Below, one piece after another: positions 1 to 6,462 of a DNA stretch of 43,966 nt. The DNA is from an uncultured Pseudomonadota bacterium (GTDB lineage: Bacteria; Pseudomonadota; Gammaproteobacteria; Methylococcales; Methylomonadaceae), in the NCBI GenBank assembly GCA_903834465.1, contig CAILJB010000078.1, forward strand, positions 1-43,966, written 5' to 3'. Both the position numbers and the translations under genes were made by a program. The notes beneath the pieces are model-generated. The model did not search any database and was not told where the DNA came from. It saw nothing but the letters and a program-made list of their open reading frames with translations. Numbering within the stretch: the first letter of the stretch is position 1; each line of letters starts with the position of its first letter.

Positions 1-17
1 AAGAGTACGATTGTCGC

Positions 18-1160
18 ATGAATAAAACGATACGAAAAGCCTTTAAATTTAGGCTCAAAGTGAGTACAGAAACCAACCAGAAATTAGCAAATTATGCTGG
101 TGGGTGTCGTTTTGTTTGGAATAAAGCGTTGGCGTTGAATTTAGATAGACTAAACAAAAAACAGCCTATTTTGCGATATGACGCACTAGATTTTTGGTCA
201 AAGTTATGGAAACAGTCCGACGAGTACGGTTTTTTGAAAGACTTGCCGTCGCAGGTTTTACAGCAAAAATTGATGGATTTAGACAAGGCTTTTAAGGATG
301 CGTTTGATAAAAACCAACCATTCAAACGGATTCCTGTTTTTAAACGCAAAGGTCAATCATCGGACAGCATCCGTTATCCGCAAGGTTTCAAAATCGAACA
401 AGAAGCGAATCCGATTTTTCTGCCTAAAATCGGATGGGTACGCTATCGCAATAGCCGTAAAATTGTCGGTACGCCAAAAAATGTGACAGTTAGTCGCAAA
501 GGCAAACATTGGTATGTTTCGATTCAAGTTGAATATGAAACACCAGAAATGACGCACAAATCAACGTCTGCAATCGGTATCGACATGGGCGTTAAGCGGT
601 TTGTGACTTTGTCAGACGGAACATTCATTGAACCGTTAAATAGCTTCAAAAAATCGGCTGAAAAATTAGCCACCCTGCAACGCAAGTTAAAACACAAAAA
701 GAAATTTTCAAAAAATTGGCAAAAACAAAAAGCCAAAATTACTAAGCATCACGAAAAAATAGCGGCGGCTCGCCGTGATTTTCTTCACAAAAAATCGACT
801 GCAATCTGCGAAAACCAAGCTGTGATTTGTATAGAAGATTTGAAGATTAAAAACATGAGCAAAGCCGCGAAACTTAAAAACGTCAAACAAAAGTCAGGCT
901 TGAACAAAGCCATTCTCGACCAAGGCTGGGGGATGTTTTTTGATATGTTGGCGTACAAACAAGATTGGAACGGTGGCACGGTGATTAAAGTACCACCGCA
1001 TCACACCAGTCAAAAATGTCCAAGTTGTCATCATATCGCTAAAGAAAACAGACTGACACAAGCTGAATTTGTTTGCGTGGAATGTGGATATAAAAATAAC
1101 GCTGACGTAGTCGGCGCAATCAATGTGTTAACCCGAGGACTTTCGGGGGCTAGTCTGTGA
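18..1160 (+). CDS. tnpB: TnpB, RNA-guided endonuclease of IS200/IS605-type element
   Basis: This 380-residue protein is full length for TnpB, the RNA-guided DNA nuclease related to Cas12. It has an N-terminal helix-turn-helix domain with the typical KAFKFRL opening. The split RuvC nuclease is complete: D189 in GIDMGVKRF, E273 in ICIEDLKIKNM and D363 in NNADVVGA. Between the second and third RuvC motifs lies a zinc finger with C334, C337, C353 and C356. All three acidic catalytic residues are present, so the protein is probably active. Family knowledge says TnpB cuts at the element's own donor site using a guide transcribed from the right end, which helps retain the element. The reading frame is unbroken. 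The guide RNA should start within or just after the 3' end of the gene. Confidence 0.93.
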   Translation: MNKTIRKAFKFRLKVSTETNQKLANYAGGCRFVWNKALALNLDRLNKKQPILRYDALDFWSKLWKQSDEYGFLKDLPSQVLQQKLMDLDKAFKDAFDKNQPFKRIPVFKRKGQSSDSIRYPQGFKIEQEANPIFLPKIGWVRYRNSRKIVGTPKNVTVSRKGKHWYVSIQVEYETPEMTHKSTSAIGIDMGVKRFVTLSDGTFIEPLNSFKKSAEKLATLQRKLKHKKKFSKNWQKQKAKITKHHEKIAAARRDFLHKKSTAICENQAVICIEDLKIKNMSKAAKLKNVKQKSGLNKAILDQGWGMFFDMLAYKQDWNGGTVIKVPPHHTSQKCPSCHHIAKENRLTQAEFVCVECGYKNNADVVGAINVLTRGLSGASL

Positions 1161-1290
1161 AGTGAACGGTGCTGTAATGCCGTCAGCAGCAGAAACCAGC
1201 AGGTAGTAGTGATACACACCTGCTCCTTAGCAATAAGGAATCCCCGTTCCCTTTAGGGCGGGGAGGATGTCAAGATGTAATAGCTTTTGA
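1130..1290 (+). ncRNA. Probable omega RNA (right-end RNA) of the TnpB element
   Basis: The stretch after tnpB has no coding potential but several consecutive stems: GCAGGT/ACCTGC at 1199-1204 and 1218-1223, CTTA/TAAG at 1226-1237, and the GC-rich hairpin at 1242-1263. In this family the omega RNA overlaps the tnpB 3' end, runs through the right end and finishes with a guide of about 16-20 nt copied from the flanking DNA. The guide would then be the bases from about 1275, which is the leader of the DUF692 gene. The 5' and 3' limits are estimates. Confidence 0.55.
1242..1263 (+). repeat. Right-end imperfect-palindrome hairpin of the IS element
   Basis: CCCCG (1242-1246) pairs with CGGGG (1259-1263) and CCC (1249-1251) with GGG (1256-1258), around a TTTA loop, with an unpaired TT at 1247-1248. 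A bulged subterminal hairpin of this kind is what the TnpA transposase recognises in IS200/IS605 ends. Confidence 0.75.
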
Positions 1291-1325
1291 CAATTACTTT
1301 GATAAACAAACGCTCAGGGATTTTT

Positions 1326-2153
1326 ATGACACGCCCCTATTCTTCTCTTCATGGCGCAGGTTTAGGCTTACGTCGTCCATTTTTAAGCGAAATTTTGCAA
1401 TCGCCACAACCAGACGTTGATTTCTTTGAAGTTGCGCCCGAAAACTGGATTACGATGGGCGGAAAATTGGGCAAACAGTTTCGCGCGATGACGGAGCAAC
1501 ATAAATTTGTGTGTCATGGATTATCGCTATCGATTGGCAGTTCTGACCCGTTGGATGAAACGCTCGTTAAACAAATCAAAGCGTTTATGGCAACGCATGG
1601 CATTGAGCATTACAGCGAACATTTAAGTTATTGCTCTCATAACGGACATTTGTACGACTTAATGCCAATTCCATTTACGACCGAAGCGGTATCACACGTT
1701 GCCACGCGAATTAAACGCGTCCAAGAAATTTTAGAACGTAAAATCGCCATCGAAAACGTGTCGTATTACACCTTCGTTGGTCAAGAAATGCGCGAAATTG
1801 ACTTTTTTAACGCGGTGGTGAATGAAGCCGATTGTGACGTGTTGCTCGATGTGAATAATATTTACGTCAACAGCATCAATCATGGTTACGATGCGATTGA
1901 TTTTTTAAACGCGATGCCCGTTGAACGTATTACTTATGCTCATATTGCGGGGCATTTCAAAGAAGCTGACGATTTTTTAGTGGATACGCACGGTGCGCCA
2001 ATTATCGACCCTGTTTGGAAACTTTTGCAACATGCTTATCAACGTTTCGGCGTTTTTCCGACATTGTTGGAACGTGATTTTAATTTACCGCCGTTGAATG
2101 AATTAGTGGCGGAAGTGAAATACATTAAAAAATTGCAAACGGAGGCGTTATGA
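1326..2153 (+). CDS. DUF692 / MNIO-family iron oxidase (BufB/MbnB-like RiPP-modifying enzyme)
   Basis: The 275-residue product belongs to DUF692 (UPF0276), multinuclear non-heme iron oxidases that modify cysteines in RiPP precursors such as methanobactin and bufferins. From the start chosen here, the likely metal-binding residues are E39-N40, H64, the HYSEH segment at 95-99, E143-N144, the DVNN segment at 175-178, H206 and H210 in HIAGH, and D220/H222. A TTG upstream at 1287 is in frame, but the ATG at 1326 has a well-placed AGGGA site, and the family typically begins shortly before the GAGLGLRRPFL segment. The gene overlaps its DUF2063 partner by 4 nt (ATGA). The usual precursor gene is not between the IS end (about 1274) and this gene. 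The substrate is therefore unknown and the bufferin assignment is inference. Confidence 0.87.
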   Translation: MTRPYSSLHGAGLGLRRPFLSEILQSPQPDVDFFEVAPENWITMGGKLGKQFRAMTEQHKFVCHGLSLSIGSSDPLDETLVKQIKAFMATHGIEHYSEHLSYCSHNGHLYDLMPIPFTTEAVSHVATRIKRVQEILERKIAIENVSYYTFVGQEMREIDFFNAVVNEADCDVLLDVNNIYVNSINHGYDAIDFLNAMPVERITYAHIAGHFKEADDFLVDTHGAPIIDPVWKLLQHAYQRFGVFPTLLERDFNLPPLNELVAEVKYIKKLQTEAL

Positions 2154-2884
2154 GTTTTCAACAGCATCAAGCCGCATTTGCTGCGTATATTCGTAATCCT
2201 GAAAATAGCCCGTTGCCTGTTGGTGTAAAACCTGAACGCATGGCAATGTATCGAGAGTTATTTTTTAATAATATTGATGGATTTTTAACAGCAAATTTTC
2301 CTGTGCTGCATCGTTTATTTGACGAACAAGATTGGTCAAATTTAGTTCAAGATTTCTTTTCGCAACATATTTGTCAAACGCCGCATTTTTCTGAAATTCC
2401 CGAAGAGTTTTTAGCGTATTTGCAAAACGAACGGCAATGCACGACGGATTTCCCCTTTCTGGCAGAATTGGCACATTACGAATGGGGAGAAATGGCGTTA
2501 TCGATTGCGAATGCAGAAACGATGCAAATGTCAGCCGAAAAGATAGAATCTGTGCCATTACAACTTTCACCGTTAGCGTGTTTGTTGGTATATCAATTTC
2601 CAGTGCATCAAATTTCGCCCGCATTTTTGCCCTTAATTGCACCAGAACAGGCGACGTTTTTAGTGGCATATCGTGACACTGAAGAAGTCGTGCAATTTTT
2701 AGAAATTACGCCGTTGACGTATCAATTATTGCAATTAGTCGAAACACAACCTGAACAATTGGCAGAAACGTATTTAATGCAATTAGCGGATTTTGCGCCG
2801 GCGATTGCAGTGCAAACGTTAAAAGAAAAAGGCTTAGAAATTTTAAACGATTTTGCGCGACGTGGTGTGATTGTGGCGGTTTGA
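2150..2884 (+). CDS. DUF2063 protein (BufC/MbnC-like partner of the MNIO enzyme)
   Basis: This 244-residue protein has the DUF2063 N-terminal pattern: FQQHQAAFAAYIR, then ERMAMYRELFFNNIDGFL, then FPVLHRLF. A second conserved block, FPFLAELAHYEWGEMAL, lies near residues 100-117. DUF2063 proteins partner DUF692 enzymes and help present the precursor peptide; the old label 'putative DNA-binding' is not well supported. The 4-nt stop/start overlap suggests translational coupling with the MNIO gene. No signal peptide or membrane segment is visible. A DoxX-type membrane gene, common as the last gene of such operons, does not follow: the next gene is convergent. Family assignment is good, but the pathway product is unknown. 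Confidence 0.85.
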   Translation: MSFQQHQAAFAAYIRNPENSPLPVGVKPERMAMYRELFFNNIDGFLTANFPVLHRLFDEQDWSNLVQDFFSQHICQTPHFSEIPEEFLAYLQNERQCTTDFPFLAELAHYEWGEMALSIANAETMQMSAEKIESVPLQLSPLACLLVYQFPVHQISPAFLPLIAPEQATFLVAYRDTEEVVQFLEITPLTYQLLQLVETQPEQLAETYLMQLADFAPAIAVQTLKEKGLEILNDFARRGVIVAV

Positions 2885-2886
2885 AA

Positions 2887-2911
2887 TCTAGGCGCAAAAA
2901 TTGCGCCTAGA
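2887..2911. terminator. Perfect inverted repeat between convergent genes
   Basis: TCTAGGCGCAA and TTGCGCCTAGA form an 11-bp perfect stem with an AAA loop between the 3' ends of the DUF2063 gene and the opposing gene. Neither side is followed by a good T run, so it is only a probable bidirectional terminator. Confidence 0.5.
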
Positions 2912-2922
2912 CGTAAAACGGT

Positions 2923-3351
2923 TTACTCTTGATTTGCAGTCGCTTTGAAGCTGTTTTTAATACCGACAAACATTTCTTTCAAACCGCTAAATAAGTTTGT
3001 GATATTCAAATTTTCCTTCAACATGAAACGATTACGCAACACAGCAATGACTACAAACGCAATAATTTGTGGTGCTAATTCAAGATAAAGAGATTTTAAA
3101 ACACCAAAAAAGCCTTCAAAATCGCCTTCATTTTTGCGGTCAGCACCGTTGACAGATTCGTAAGCATCTCCACCTTCGCTACTTCTGAAGGCTTCGAGTA
3201 ATGAAATATCAAAGTAAATCAATAGAAATTGGATAACAAAAAAGGTCACTGCACTACCTGCAACCCATAAAATCATATTTTCTGTTTTTGCACGCGCTGC
3301 CGACTGATAAATCCAGATGGCAACAAAAATCATAAAAATTGCACCGATCAT
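2923..3351 (-). CDS. Unknown inner-membrane protein
   Basis: This 142-residue protein is not recognised. It starts with a hydrophobic segment (MIGAIFMIFVAIWIYQ), has a second at about residues 27-47 (ILWVAGSAVTFFVIQFLLIYF), and a third at about 91-106 (LAPQIIAFVVIAVL). Between the second and third lies an acidic, glycine-rich stretch (SSEGGDAYESVNGADRKNEGDFEG). The C-terminal part is amphipathic and basic. There are no cysteines and no catalytic motif that I recognise. It lies 22 nt after the gene for an exported protein and is probably co-transcribed with it. An envelope role is likely from topology, but no function can be given. Confidence 0.7.
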   Translation of the reverse strand: MIGAIFMIFVAIWIYQSAARAKTENMILWVAGSAVTFFVIQFLLIYFDISLLEAFRSSEGGDAYESVNGADRKNEGDFEGFFGVLKSLYLELAPQIIAFVVIAVLRNRFMLKENLNITNLFSGLKEMFVGIKNSFKATANQE

Positions 3352-3373
3352 TGTTTTATACCCTATTTAGTTA

Positions 3374-3766
3374 TTATTTTTTTGTTAAGAAGAGAAACAG
3401 ATTTGTACATTTCAAAATCATGCTGGTGCCTTCTTTTTGTGCAACCGAGCAAGATTCGTATTTTTCACGTCCGGGTGAAAGTTGTTTTTTAATGACACCC
3501 TCTTCCACAGTGTATTTAACTGAAACGGTCATCTCTTTGGTACGTCCTAATGAGTCAGTTGAAACAGACTGCAATGTCCCGTCATTCTTGAATTCCCATG
3601 AACTTACAATGGTTTTTTTCTCGCCATCGATTTTGAGTGCTTCAGCATTTACAGACCACTTACCTAGAATTTCGCTGTTATCTTTTAACGCGACATCCGC
3701 GTGCGCTGACCACGCAAAAAATACAGCAATCAACGGTAAGTATTTAACGTCATTTGTTATTCTCAT
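3374..3766 (-). CDS. Exported protein of unknown function, lipocalin-like pattern
   Basis: The 130-residue product has a likely Sec signal peptide (YLPLIAVFFAWSAHA, cleavage near residue 23). The mature part opens with EILGKWSV and then WEFKNDGTLQ. This 'GKW ... F..DGT' arrangement is typical of small beta-barrel lipocalin-like domains that bind hydrophobic ligands. Two cysteines in the last third (SCSVAQ and LKCTNL) could form a periplasmic disulfide. It is the first gene of a probable two-gene unit with the membrane protein downstream. An ORF on the opposite strand over the same bases lacks these protein-like features. Family placement is weak and the ligand is unknown. Confidence 0.68.
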   Translation of the reverse strand: MRITNDVKYLPLIAVFFAWSAHADVALKDNSEILGKWSVNAEALKIDGEKKTIVSSWEFKNDGTLQSVSTDSLGRTKEMTVSVKYTVEEGVIKKQLSPGREKYESCSVAQKEGTSMILKCTNLFLFLTKK

Positions 3767-3885
3767 TTTTAACCACCCCTGTTGATATTTAAAATATGCA
3801 AATGTAGCGGTTTTAATTATATCACCATTGAATATGCGGCTTTAATTTTTAGCGCGTTAGTGCAAGTTGAAGTGAGCGAGAAGCC

Positions 3886-3913
3886 TTGACTTTCACGGAT
3901 TCTACAGTATTAT
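3886..3913 (+). promoter_or_regulatory. Strong sigma-70-type promoter for the 43-residue peptide gene
   Basis: TTGACT (3886-3891) and TATTAT (3908-3913) are separated by 16 bases, about 60 bases upstream of the small gene at 3976. This is among the best -35/-10 pairs I found in the window. Confidence 0.65.
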
Positions 3914-3975
3914 GACCACTCCGTTTATGCTAGTTTTAGCGTATTTTTAAAACAAAAAAATTATAGGAGAATGCA

Positions 3976-4107
3976 ATGGGTGCAATTTTAGACGTTACCG
4001 AAATGTTGAAAACACCAGTAGGTGCGACAATTGGTTTAGCAGTAGTAGCAGCAGGTTACTTCTTCGTGAAATGGGTTTTTGCTCCACACCCAGAAGACGA
4101 CAAATAA
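3976..4107 (+). CDS. Small single-span membrane peptide, 43 residues, unknown
   Basis: This short gene encodes 43 residues beginning MGAILDVTEMLKTP. An alanine/glycine/valine-rich membrane span follows (about residues 15-36, ending FFVKWVF), then a short charged tail, APHPEDDK. A good ribosome site (TAGGAGA) lies 9-10 bases upstream of the ATG. It has its own promoter at 3886-3913 and a strong terminator at 4130-4166, so it appears monocistronic and probably highly expressed. I do not recognise the family. Its shape resembles small accessory subunits of membrane complexes, but nothing in the sequence proves that. The next gene, an HTTM protein, starts 100 bases later beyond the terminator. 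Confidence 0.78.
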   Translation: MGAILDVTEMLKTPVGATIGLAVVAAGYFFVKWVFAPHPEDDK

Positions 4108-4129
4108 GCAATAGACTTCCGTCTTTAGC

Positions 4130-4166
4130 AAAAAGGTCGCAACAGGTTATGTTGCGACCTTTTTTT
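4130..4166 (+). terminator. Rho-independent terminator
   Basis: GGTCGCAACA (4135-4144) pairs perfectly with TGTTGCGACC (4150-4159) around a five-base loop. The stem is extended by an A run and followed by seven or more T, so it is a textbook terminator on the plus strand. Confidence 0.92.
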
Positions 4167-4207
4167 ATGGCTAAATTTTTTAATATTTCAACGGGTTAAA
4201 GGTTGCC

Positions 4208-6103
4208 ATGTACGCCTATCTTTCCACTAAAATTACCACACTACTCAATAAACAAGTTCCCGCGACAGGATTAGGTTTATTTCGTTTGTTTTATGGCTTA
4301 ATCACACTGCAAGAAATCTTTTTTTTACTGTATTTTAATCACCTCATTTTTGACCCAATTCCTTATTTGGATGTTGAATTTCCCATGATTCCTGCATTTT
4401 TGGGATTTTGGGCAATTGTGGCGACGGGCGTGGCACTCGGTTATCGTTATCAAACGGCTATGTTGTGCAATTATCTGTTTTGGATAGTGTTTGTCAATTT
4501 CACACCGATGCAGCGCGATTTCGATGGTGGTTTTGATACATTTATGATTGGGGTGGGATTTTTCTTATTATTTCTGCCCGCAGACAAAGCCTTTTCGCTT
4601 GATAATTTACGCTACAAACTTAGCACGCCATTTAAACATTACAGTGAATACACGAAACCAACGGTTTCCGTACTTGCCTATTATTTGCCGGTAGCGATTT
4701 GTTTAGGTTTTTTGTATTTTGATTCTGCTGTTCACAAAATGTTTGCAGAGCATTGGCGCAATGGTTTAGGAACATGGTTGCCAGCCACGCAGCCTTATTA
4801 TGTTTCAGCGTTAGATATGTCGCCGTTGCTCAACCAAAAATGGATGCAAAATTTACTGGGTTACACCATTTTGGTTTTCCAATTCACATTTGTGTTTTTC
4901 TTTTGGCAACGTTACGCGCGAATTGCATATTTGTTCGTCGGTATGGGATTGCATTTAGGCATTACGTTGTCGTTCAATATTTACCCATTTGGTTTAGGAA
5001 TGTTGAGTTTTTATTTACTGATGATTCCGTTTAGTTGGTGGCGAGCAATTGGTAATGTCTTCATTTCAAAACAGCCAACATTAACGGTGTTTTTTGACCA
5101 GCAATGTCCATTGTGTAATCGCACTGTTTTGATTTTGAATCACTTTGATATTTTGCGCCGAATCGATTTTAAAAACGCGCAAGAATATGTAGCACATTAT
5201 CCGGCGGTTGCGGTTATTAAACAGGAACTTTTGTTAAAAGATTTGTATGCGACGGATAGTCACGGTCGAATTTATTCGGGTGTTCAAACTTATGCACAAA
5301 TTTTTAAACATACCGGTTATTTAGCGTTTATCGGTGTGCTGCTGTCTTTACCGCTGATTCATGGACTAGCAGTTAGAAAATACCGTGAAATTGCGGATAA
5401 TCGCGCTCGTGTGAGTTGCAATGAAACGTGCTTTGTTGCGACACCACTGGAAAATAACACTTGGTATGCACGTTTATTTGAACAAGCTGCGACGCAAAAA
5501 CCAAAAGCATTCGCGCGAAAATTTATCAAAATTCTAACGTTGTTTCTGTTGTTGCAATTGAATAGCACGATTCATTACGGATTGATTTACCGTTTAAATC
5601 TGCACAATCCATTGCTTTCGCCGTTAGCACAAGTCAGTAATACGCTTGTTTTGTTGTCAACTACATTTGTTGGCATCGTGCCGCACGCGCTGTATTTGCA
5701 CGACCATTTTTCTGGTTACGATCACATTTTGGCGATTACTTACACCGATGAGCGCGGACAAGAGCAATGGTTGCCATTTGTAAACGAGCAAGGGCGGTTG
5801 CTCGCGCTAAATTGGGGACGCGTGCATTCAATGTGGGCAAATATTGCCGTTACGCCTAATATCAACAATCAACGCTTGCAAAAGTTCATCATGAAAGTGA
5901 CCGCATTTTACGGACGAAATTTAGGGCTTGATTTGAATAAAACGGTCTTTCATATTCAAATGAAAAAAACTCGCGCACCTAATGAGTGGGTGGATGATTT
6001 GTTGCATCAAAATATGGCGGGAAGTTGGGCAATCATTGGTGCGGCACGCTGGCACGATAAGGCAATTCAAATTGAGTTGCCCGAAGACATCAATAACCTG
6101 TAA
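4208..6103 (+). CDS. HTTM (vitamin K gamma-carboxylase-like) membrane protein with DCC1-like thiol-oxidoreductase domain
   Basis: The 631-residue protein joins two known modules. Residues 1-285 form an HTTM domain with several membrane spans and the family segment around residues 173-192 (SAVHKMFAEHWRNGLG). Residues 291-400 match DUF393 (DCC1-like), with the redox motif C300-P-L-C303 after TVFFDQ. Further hydrophobic segments near 355-375, 440-455 and 475-500 are followed by a soluble C-terminal region. HTTM domains are related to vitamin K-dependent carboxylase/epoxidase, and DUF393 proteins are thioredoxin-like. A quinone-linked redox function in the membrane is plausible but unproven. AAAGG upstream of the ATG supports the start. 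No operon partner: it lies between two terminated small genes. Confidence 0.82.
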   Translation: MYAYLSTKITTLLNKQVPATGLGLFRLFYGLITLQEIFFLLYFNHLIFDPIPYLDVEFPMIPAFLGFWAIVATGVALGYRYQTAMLCNYLFWIVFVNFTPMQRDFDGGFDTFMIGVGFFLLFLPADKAFSLDNLRYKLSTPFKHYSEYTKPTVSVLAYYLPVAICLGFLYFDSAVHKMFAEHWRNGLGTWLPATQPYYVSALDMSPLLNQKWMQNLLGYTILVFQFTFVFFFWQRYARIAYLFVGMGLHLGITLSFNIYPFGLGMLSFYLLMIPFSWWRAIGNVFISKQPTLTVFFDQQCPLCNRTVLILNHFDILRRIDFKNAQEYVAHYPAVAVIKQELLLKDLYATDSHGRIYSGVQTYAQIFKHTGYLAFIGVLLSLPLIHGLAVRKYREIADNRARVSCNETCFVATPLENNTWYARLFEQAATQKPKAFARKFIKILTLFLLLQLNSTIHYGLIYRLNLHNPLLSPLAQVSNTLVLLSTTFVGIVPHALYLHDHFSGYDHILAITYTDERGQEQWLPFVNEQGRLLALNWGRVHSMWANIAVTPNINNQRLQKFIMKVTAFYGRNLGLDLNKTVFHIQMKKTRAPNEWVDDLLHQNMAGSWAIIGAARWHDKAIQIELPEDINNL

Positions 6104-6133
6104 TTTGGACGTGATTTTTCGATTTTTTTATTA

Positions 6134-6162
6134 TTGCATTGGCTGAATAGTCATGATATAAA
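6134..6162 (+). promoter_or_regulatory. Sigma-70-type promoter for the small lipoprotein gene
   Basis: TTGCAT (6134-6139) and TATAAA (6157-6162) are 17 bases apart, about 60 bases upstream of the lipoprotein start at 6223. Confidence 0.5.
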
Positions 6163-6222
6163 TTGCCCGTGCTTAGAAATTAGCGCAACAATAATTAAAA
6201 AACAACTTGGAGGATTTCAAAA

Positions 6223-6321
6223 ATGAAAAAAGTAATGTCTGTATTAGCTTTAGCGTTAATGATTGTTGGTTTGACAGGTTGCATCGACGACCAAGACGGT
6301 ACAAAACAAAAAGTTTCTAGC
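6223..6321 (+). CDS. Small lipoprotein, 32 residues (entericidin-size), unknown
   Basis: The gene encodes 32 residues: a signal peptide MKKVMSVLALALMIVG followed by the lipobox LTGC (cysteine 20), then a tiny polar tail beginning IDDQDG. After processing only 13 residues would remain, anchored by lipid. A strong ribosome site (TTGGAGG) lies about 10 bases upstream. It has its own promoter and terminator. The size and layout recall entericidin-like lipoproteins, but there is no clear sequence match that I can state. Only one frame carries both the lipobox and the ribosome site. Confidence 0.72.
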
Positions 6322-6371
6322 TCAGTTTCTTTATAAGACTGACTTAAATTTTTAGCTGTTAGAGCTTTCAG

Positions 6372-6399
6372 AAAACCCAGCATTTTTGCTGGGTTTTTT
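6372..6399. terminator. Bidirectional rho-independent terminator
   Basis: AAAACCCAGCA (6372-6382) pairs with TGCTGGGTTTT (6387-6397) around a TTTT loop, followed by T residues. Because the stem starts with AAAA it also ends with TTTT on the minus strand, so it can stop both the lipoprotein transcript and the opposing fhc transcript. Confidence 0.85.
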
Positions 6400-6423
6400 G
6401 GTTTTAGGGGATTGAGTTTTTAT

Positions 6424-6448
6424 GGCGCATCAATGGAATTGACGCGCC
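6424..6448 (-). repeat. Inverted repeat just after fhcA
   Basis: GGCGCATCAA (6424-6433) and TTGACGCGCC (6439-6448) pair with one mismatch on the plus strand, which becomes a G-U pair in minus-strand RNA. This suggests a hairpin in the fhcA 3' untranslated region, possibly a first terminator or a stabilising stem. Confidence 0.45.
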
Positions 6449-6462
6449 GTTTTATTAAAAAT

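Larger units (their letters stand above)
1..1274 (+). mobile_element. Partial IS200/IS605-type (TnpB-only or truncated) element, right end inside the window
   Basis: The window opens 17 bases before a tnpB gene and the element runs to a typical right end near 1274. That end has a small CTTA-GCAA-TAAG stem at 1226-1237, then a CCCC/GGGG hairpin with a TT bulge at 1242-1263, then GAGGATGTCAAG. This layout is characteristic of IS200/IS605 and IS1341-like right ends. The left end and any tnpA lie outside the window, so it is unknown whether the copy is autonomous. The exact cut site near 1270-1274 is inferred from family resemblance. Confidence 0.8.

Noticed and set aside
1287-1325. TTG start of the DUF692 gene and TTGACA at 1287-1292 as a promoter
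   Set aside because: The ATG at 1326 has a better ribosome site and fits the family; no -10 box lies at the right distance from TTGACA.
2265-2669. 134-codon minus-strand ORF across the DUF2063 gene
   Set aside because: It is antisense to a recognisable gene and has no domain or ribosome site.
3339-3785. 148-codon plus-strand ORF
   Set aside because: It mirrors the exported-protein gene, which has a signal peptide and proper gene spacing.
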